Shown here piece after piece: positions 59,888-64,000 of a stretch of 64,000 nucleotides of DNA. The stretch comes from Methylobacterium persicinum (GTDB lineage Bacteria; Pseudomonadota; Alphaproteobacteria; Rhizobiales; Beijerinckiaceae): assembly GCF_022179525.1 (NCBI RefSeq), contig NZ_BPQX01000012.1:1-64000 (forward strand), read 5' to 3'. Each line of letters starts with the position of its first letter. Position 1 is the first letter of the stretch. Made by a program: the position numbers and the translations under genes. The notes beneath the pieces are model-generated. The model searched no databases, was not told the origin of the DNA, and saw only the letters and a program-made list of their open reading frames with translations.

Positions 59888-60697
59888 ATGGGCGGCAACT
59901 GGTTCGATGCGTTGGGTGGAAACTGGACCGGCCCGATGGGCGGGAACTGGACCGACGGCGCGGCCTCGCCCGGTTCGCCGGTCTTCGCCATGCGGGCCGA
60001 TCATCCGCTCGCGGAGATCCCGGTACCCGGCGACTTCACGGCCACGTTCCGGGCGTCCGAGTGGGATCCCGACCTGTTCGCCCTCACCATCATGCCGCAA
60101 TTCATGAAGGCGAAGGTGGGGACCAAGACCTGGGATGCCGCCATCACCCTGCCGGCGCCGGACCCCATCACCCAGCCGATGATCGACGACCTGCTGATCC
60201 TTGCGATCACCGAGCGCCCGGACGCTCTGCCGGAGATCCTCCAGCAGAACCAGAACTTCCAGATCTGCTGGCTTCAGTTGCTGAACATCAGCAGGACCTC
60301 GCATCCGCAGACCTACCGGCTGATGAAGCTGGTCGCGCGATGCGGCGAGCTGGCGATGATCATCCTGAAGCTGCGCAACCCGACGCGGCCGCGGCCGTCG
60401 CAGGTCTGCCCGATGCTCTACCCGCCGGTGCCGGTGCCGGGTCACGCCTCCTATCCCGCCGGCCACGCCCTGATCGGAAGCTTCACCTCCGCCTGCCTGG
60501 CGGAAGTCGTCCCGGCCCATGCCAAGGCCCTGGAGACGCTGGCGGCGCGGGTCGGCTTCAACCGCGTCATCGCGGGTTTGCACTTCCGGCAGGACGTCGA
60601 TGTCGGTCTCCAGGTGGGCCAGCAGCTGATGCCCTTCATCAAGCAGTGTCAGCTCTACAAGGACACGCTGGCGGCGGCGCAGGCGGAGTGGGCCTGA
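59888..60697 (+). CDS. PAP2/vanadium haloperoxidase-related protein
   Basis: 269 residues. Near the C-terminus are three elements of the acid phosphatase/haloperoxidase fold: KLRNPTRPRP (near K-x6-RP), YPAGHA for PSGH, and NRVIAGLHFRQDVD for R-x5-H-x3-D. Activity as phosphatase or peroxidase is likely, but the substrate is unknown. The N-terminus has three GGNW units in 21 residues (MGGNWFDALGGNW ... MGGNW) and no signal peptide. The gene follows the cyclase by 39 bases and precedes the subtilase by 40, all on the plus strand. Confidence 0.78.
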   Translation: MGGNWFDALGGNWTGPMGGNWTDGAASPGSPVFAMRADHPLAEIPVPGDFTATFRASEWDPDLFALTIMPQFMKAKVGTKTWDAAITLPAPDPITQPMIDDLLILAITERPDALPEILQQNQNFQICWLQLLNISRTSHPQTYRLMKLVARCGELAMIILKLRNPTRPRPSQVCPMLYPPVPVPGHASYPAGHALIGSFTSACLAEVVPAHAKALETLAARVGFNRVIAGLHFRQDVDVGLQVGQQLMPFIKQCQLYKDTLAAAQAEWA

Positions 60698-60737
60698 CTC
60701 CGCCCCGCCGGGGCGGCGCAGGGTCTCGCAGCGAGGA

Positions 60738-62117
60738 ATGGAGGCGTCCGTGGCGCGCAATGTCCCGCAATCCGGGTTCCGTCGCGTTCTGTGGGAGAGG
60801 CCAGCCGATCCGGCCCTCGTGCGGGCCGCCGGGAGCGTGGCCGCACGCGAATCGCCCCGCCGCTGGATGGGCGAGCACCAAGTCCCGGATGGGGTGACGC
60901 TCGATCGCGATTTCGGGGCGATCCCGCTCGGCCCGGGACCGGCCGAGCGGGCGATCTCTCCCATGGCCTTCCACCCCCGCCAATCGGCGCGGTTCCTGGT
61001 GCGCGCCACCATCCCAGTGGGTCCCTCCGGCGAGATCCCCGCCACCCTCGACGGGGGCGCGATCTATTCGGATGCCGAGATCCGCACGACTCTGACCTGC
61101 GGCAGCAGCCGGCCGGTCGGAACCGAGGCGGACGTGCGGACGCGGCTCGACACCGGCGTTCTTGCCCAGAACGGCCTCGACGGCAGGGGCGTGGCGATCG
61201 CCATCGTGGATGTGGGCATCTCCCTCGCACGGCTGAGCACCCGGCTCGGCGCGCCGCCGCTCCTCGACGTCGATCAGTCCTGGTCGCCTCCGAACATCGT
61301 CTCCGTGCCCGGCCGGCACCGGGTCGGACACGGGACGATGTGCGCCTTCGACGCGCTGGTCGCGGCGCCCAAGGCCACCCTGCTCGACATTCCGGCCCTC
61401 GCCGCACGGTCGGCCGGCGACCATACGGCGGCCGGAACAATCGGGGCGGCCATCCAGGCCTACTGGTTCCTGATCACCCGCTGGGTGCTCGACGGCCGGC
61501 CCGCCGGCCTCTCATCGCTCGTCGTGAGCAACAGCTGGGGCATCTACCACCCGAGCCTCGACTTCCCGGCGGGTCATCCGGGCCGCTACGTCGACAACCC
61601 GAACCATCCGTTCCGGTCCTATGTCCGCACCTTGACCCTCGCCGGCATCGACGTCGTGTTCGCGGGGTCGAATTGCGGGCCCGAGTGCCCCTCGGCGCCA
61701 TGCCTGAAGCGGGTGACGGGCGCGATCATGGGGGCCAATGCCTATCCGGAAGTGCTCACCCTCGCCGCCTGCACGGTCACGGGCGAACGGCTCGGCTATT
61801 CGGCCAAGGGACCGCCCATCGCCGGGATGATGACGGAGAAACCGGACGTGACGGCCTACAGCCACTTCCTGGGCTCGCTCAGCCAGAGCCGGTTCACGGC
61901 CGATGCGGGAACCTCGGCGGCCTGCGCGGTCGCGGCCGGTTGCGTCGCGGCGCTTCGCACCGTCGCCACACCGACACCCACCTCGGCCGCGGCGATGGTG
62001 CAGGTCCTGCGCGAGACCGCCCTGCGGGCCGGACCCACGAATGAGCGCAATGAGGAATTCGGCTTCGGCATCCTGCGGCCCGTCGAGGCGGGCCGCAGCC
62101 TGGGGCTGATTCCCTGA
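60738..62117 (+). CDS. Subtilisin-like serine protease (S8)
   Basis: 459 residues. The catalytic triad is Asp158 (AIAIVDVGIS), His198 (RVGHGTMCA) and Ser393 (DAGTSAACA), with oxyanion Asn312 (FAGSNCGPEC). No signal peptide is seen, and the N-terminal 140 residues have no known domain. It may act inside the cell or be exported another way. Linked by position to the PAP2-like gene and cyclase. Confidence 0.88.
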   Translation: MEASVARNVPQSGFRRVLWERPADPALVRAAGSVAARESPRRWMGEHQVPDGVTLDRDFGAIPLGPGPAERAISPMAFHPRQSARFLVRATIPVGPSGEIPATLDGGAIYSDAEIRTTLTCGSSRPVGTEADVRTRLDTGVLAQNGLDGRGVAIAIVDVGISLARLSTRLGAPPLLDVDQSWSPPNIVSVPGRHRVGHGTMCAFDALVAAPKATLLDIPALAARSAGDHTAAGTIGAAIQAYWFLITRWVLDGRPAGLSSLVVSNSWGIYHPSLDFPAGHPGRYVDNPNHPFRSYVRTLTLAGIDVVFAGSNCGPECPSAPCLKRVTGAIMGANAYPEVLTLAACTVTGERLGYSAKGPPIAGMMTEKPDVTAYSHFLGSLSQSRFTADAGTSAACAVAAGCVAALRTVATPTPTSAAAMVQVLRETALRAGPTNERNEEFGFGILRPVEAGRSLGLIP

Positions 62118-62215
62118 CCCCCTCGCCCGATCAGATCGGCCGGCGAAAGGCCCCCGAGGGCGTTCCTGGCCGAAGGGGATGACGGTCAGGCATGAGACCG
62201 TCCGGCGGCGAAGGC

Positions 62216-62375
62216 CCTGGCAGGCGGCCGCAAAAGTCGCGCAGGGGAGCAGAAGTTTCTCCTCCATCGACGACACCCTTGTCGTCATTGCGAGCAAAGC
62301 GAAGCAATCCAGGGAAGCGGAACGTCGACCCACGGAGCGCTGGCGCTGGAATGCTTCGCGACGCTCGCAATGACG
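62216..62375. repeat. Composite repeat: family B copy 2 followed by family A copy 4
   Basis: B part: CCTGGCAGGCGG, CAAAAGTCGCGCAGG and TTTCTCCTCCATCGACGAC (62216-62273). A part: CGTCATTGCGAGC, GCGAAGCAATCC, then GGAATGCTTCGCGACGCTCG and CAATGACG (62283-62375). The composite lies between the subtilase stop and the LuxR-type gene stop. A partial family C element adjoins it. Nothing else is coded in 62118-62452. Confidence 0.75.
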
Positions 62376-62390
62376 CCGTCGCGCAGCGGC

Positions 62391-62456
62391 GGCCTCGAAG
62401 GCCTCATCCTGAGGTGGAGGGTGGGACCGCCTTATCCTGATCGACCCGTGGTCTAG
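62391..62456. repeat. Family C repeat, partial copy, ending on the luxR-type stop codon
   Basis: GGCCTCGAAGGCCTCATCCT with GAGG, GAGGGTGGGACC, CTGATCGACC and TCTAGG match the right part of the element at 30245-30468. The closing CTAG supplies the TAG stop of the minus-strand LuxR-type gene at 62453-62455, as the other copy does for ccoS. Confidence 0.6.
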
Positions 62457-63169
62457 GCGGCCTGCCCCATGATCGTGCGGGGACAGAGCAGGAGGAGGCG
62501 GATGAGCGACGCTTGGCGGCTGGTCCCGGTCTTGTCGAACATGCTGCGCAGGTGAGCGCGGGCCGTGTTCATCGTGATGCCCCGGGCCGTCGCACACGCG
62601 GCCAGGTCGTTTCCAGCCAACAGCGCGAGGGCGAGCGCGGCCTCGGCGAGCGTGAAGCCGAACTGGGCCCGCAACGCGTCCTCGCTCGGCATCAGGGCGG
62701 TCTCGGGCTTGATCAGGCGCAGGAGCACCGTCGGCTCCACGCTCGCAGGGCCCCTGGACCGAATCGCGCTCGCGGCGATCAACAGCGTGTCGTCGTCGAA
62801 GACGAGCCGGATCGAGCTTCCGCCGGTCCTGTCGACGCATTCGGCGAGCATCCTGCGCAGGGCCATGCTGTCGACCGGCGAATGCGCCCGCAGGCAACCG
62901 TCGACGAGACGGAGATGGGTCCCATCCAGGAACTTTGCGGCCGCGTTGTTGATGAAAAGCGCCCGCCCGCCCTTGTCGACAACCGCCAAACCCTCCTCGA
63001 ACTGCTCGACGAAGCTGCGAAGCGCAATCTCGGCAGCGGCTGGGTTTGGACAGAGGTCGGGATCGCCACCGGCCATGCCCCTGCGATTCGCAGGGAGAGG
63101 GGCCGGACCGCGGAGCGCCGCCGGCGGCACGTCGAACCCGTAAGGCTTTTGAACTGCGGCGGTCTGCAT
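62453..63169 (-). CDS. PAS-LuxR-type regulator
   Basis: 238 residues. A PAS-like N-terminal part (about 50-165: FVEQFEEGLAVVDKGGRALFINNAAAKFL) is joined to a LuxR-type HTH (about 175-235: FGFTLAEAALALALLAGNDLAACATARGITMNTARAHLRSMFDKTGTSRQ). The ligand is unknown. A CRP-type palindrome lies 77 bases upstream. The stop codon is within a repeat end. Confidence 0.85.
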   Translation of the reverse strand: MQTAAVQKPYGFDVPPAALRGPAPLPANRRGMAGGDPDLCPNPAAAEIALRSFVEQFEEGLAVVDKGGRALFINNAAAKFLDGTHLRLVDGCLRAHSPVDSMALRRMLAECVDRTGGSSIRLVFDDDTLLIAASAIRSRGPASVEPTVLLRLIKPETALMPSEDALRAQFGFTLAEAALALALLAGNDLAACATARGITMNTARAHLRSMFDKTGTSRQASLIRLLLLCPRTIMGQAA

Positions 63170-63245
63170 GGGCGGCCTCGCATCGGTCCCGGGGCGAAGA
63201 ACCTCGTGAACACGGGCATCCTACAGAGGGCCCGCTCGCAGCACG

Positions 63246-63261
63246 TGTGACGGCCATCACA
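63246..63261. promoter_or_regulatory. Perfect CRP-type palindrome
   Basis: TGTGACGGCCATCACA is an exact TGTGA-N6-TCACA site. It lies between the divergent LuxR-type gene (start 63169) and Crp-family gene (start 63517), 77 and 255 bases from their starts. Control of the LuxR-type gene is the simplest reading. Confidence 0.75.
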
Positions 63262-63337
63262 CCGACGGGCGCGGTCACGGTCCGGTGGCGCAGGCCTCGC
63301 CGGGCGCTCGGTCTGGCCTGCGCGCGCAAGCGGTGCT

Positions 63338-63366
63338 TTTACAGAATTGGTGCACCGCGCTATACA
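63338..63366 (+). promoter_or_regulatory. Sigma-70-like promoter for the Crp-family gene
   Basis: TTTACA (63338-63343) and TATACA (63361-63366) are spaced by exactly 17 bases, near consensus -35 and -10 boxes. It would give a leader of about 145 bases before the GTG at 63517. Confidence 0.5.
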
Positions 63367-63516
63367 GTCTTCGCCTTTCAGCACTCCTGAAGACGGCACC
63401 TTCCGCAGGCGGCTTGAACTGGATGCGGTGGACCATGCTCGGACGTGATCGCCACGGATGTTTGCGGCTCGACCTGTCGGTGCCGTGTGTCGGACAGCGG
63501 GGCAGGAGCTTGGCGC

Positions 63517-64000
63517 GTGCGATCTAGTCTAGCCCTCTCGCTCCCCGACAAGCGTGCCGTGTTGCTGCGGCACAAGTTGTTCTGGGAGGCTCCGCAAGCC
63601 GTCATCGAGCGCTTGGCGCTCCGGGCGCAACCCCTCTCCTTCCGCAGCGGTCAGCGCATCTTCCGTCGGGGAGACGAGAGCCACGGGCTGCTCGCCGTCG
63701 TGAGCGGCCACGTCCGGATCTCGGCGGCCGATCCGGAGGGCCGGTCGGAACTCGTGATGAATCTCATCGGCCCGGACGAGGTCTTCGGCGAGATCGCCCT
63801 GCTCGACGACGGACCGAGGACCGCCGACGCCATCGCGGCGACCCGCTGCTGCCTGCTGTTGCTGGAGCGGCGCGACCTGCTTCCCCTGCTGAACGACTTC
63901 CCCGTCCTGGCCGTCCGGTTACTGGCCATCCTGAGCGGGCGACTGCGCCGGACGAGTCAGCAATTGTCGGATCGCGCCTTCGTCTGCGCGGAGCAGCGCC
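63517..64000 (+). CDS. Crp-family cyclic-nucleotide-binding regulator, cut by window end
   Basis: Partial, 161 residues seen, from a GTG with AGGAG 9 bases upstream. The cNMP-binding domain has IFRRGDESHGLLAVVSGHVRIS and the phosphate-binding cassette GEIALLDDGPRTADAIA with the key Arg-Thr, unlike the Crp/Fnr protein at 40135. A dimer helix follows (LLAILSGRLRRTSQQLSDRAF). The HTH is beyond the window. It should bind cAMP or cGMP. Confidence 0.85.
   Translation, partial: MRSSLALSLPDKRAVLLRHKLFWEAPQAVIERLALRAQPLSFRSGQRIFRRGDESHGLLAVVSGHVRISAADPEGRSELVMNLIGPDEVFGEIALLDDGPRTADAIAATRCCLLLLERRDLLPLLNDFPVLAVRLLAILSGRLRRTSQQLSDRAFVCAEQR

Noticed and set aside
62131-62440. Small frames such as one with the RAKRSNPG translation.
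   Set aside because: They are translations of the family A and B repeats, not genes.
1-64000. tRNA, rRNA, phage or insertion-sequence genes.
   Set aside because: None was found by eye; no transposase or integrase motifs and no tRNA-like cloverleaf with GTTCGA-type arm was noticed, although a tRNA search program would be more reliable.

Overview
The window is high-GC DNA (by eye about 70 percent) with dense, mostly operonic genes. It suggests an alphaproteobacterium of the Methylobacterium/Methylorubrum type. That is an inference from several things seen together: a cbb3 oxidase locus (ccoNOQP and ccoGHIS) with FNR/FixK-type boxes, an HWE-type CheB/CheR sensor kinase beside a LOV protein, FixJ- and LuxR-type regulators, many periplasmic redox enzymes, and dispersed palindromic repeats with GTCATTGCGAGC arms. 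No rRNA, tRNA, CRISPR array, phage or insertion sequence was seen.

Layout. 0.2-1.6 kb: three small exported proteins made almost entirely of Gly-Asn repeats (minus strand). 1.9-6.9 kb: FixJ-type regulator, MacAB-type efflux operon, lone LuxR-type HTH protein, cupin. 7.0-16.9 kb (all minus): a periplasmic oxidation region with a Sco-like protein and a secreted copper radical oxidase carrying lectin domains, a catalase-like protein, an exported beta-propeller protein, and the molybdenum aldehyde oxidoreductase paoABC. 17.3-19.2 kb: dadA with a divergent Lrp-type regulator. 19.3-25.4 kb: a light/flavin group (photolyase-like FAD protein, FAD oxidoreductase, CheB-CheR-PAS-HWE kinase, LOV protein). 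25.6-27.6 kb: GGDEF/EAL protein. 27.8-40.9 kb: a low-oxygen block with ompW, hemN, ccoS, ccoI (frameshifted), ccoH, ccoG, a YefM/YoeB toxin-antitoxin pair, ccoP, ccoQ, ccoO, ccoN, a MAPEG-like protein and a Crp/Fnr regulator. 41.3-46 kb: HerA-type ATPase with a GGDEF/EAL protein, and two unknowns. 46.2-50.6 kb: methyltransferase, acyl-CoA-dehydrogenase-like protein, glycosyltransferase, MFS transporter. 50.6-57.9 kb: AbgB-like amidohydrolase divergent from a complete peptide ABC importer. 58.0-62.1 kb: class III nucleotide cyclase with TPRs, PAP2/haloperoxidase-like protein, subtilase. 62.5-64 kb: a LuxR-type regulator divergent from a Crp-family regulator cut by the window end, with a perfect CRP-type palindrome between them.

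How the genes may work together (inference). The copper oxidase would turn primary alcohols or aldehydes into more oxidised products plus peroxide, the Sco-like protein could help its copper loading, PaoABC would oxidise aldehydes onward, and the catalase-like protein could deal with peroxide. Four TTGA-N6-TCAA-like boxes put hemN, ompW, ccoGHIS and ccoNOQP under one low-oxygen regulator. The cyclase, the cyclic-nucleotide-binding regulator and the CRP box near the right end could form a local cAMP circuit.

The strongest items for a second look are the copper radical oxidase region, the Gly-Asn repeat proteins, the single-base frameshift in ccoI, the repeat elements that supply or abut stop codons of neighbouring genes, and the cAMP-type circuit.
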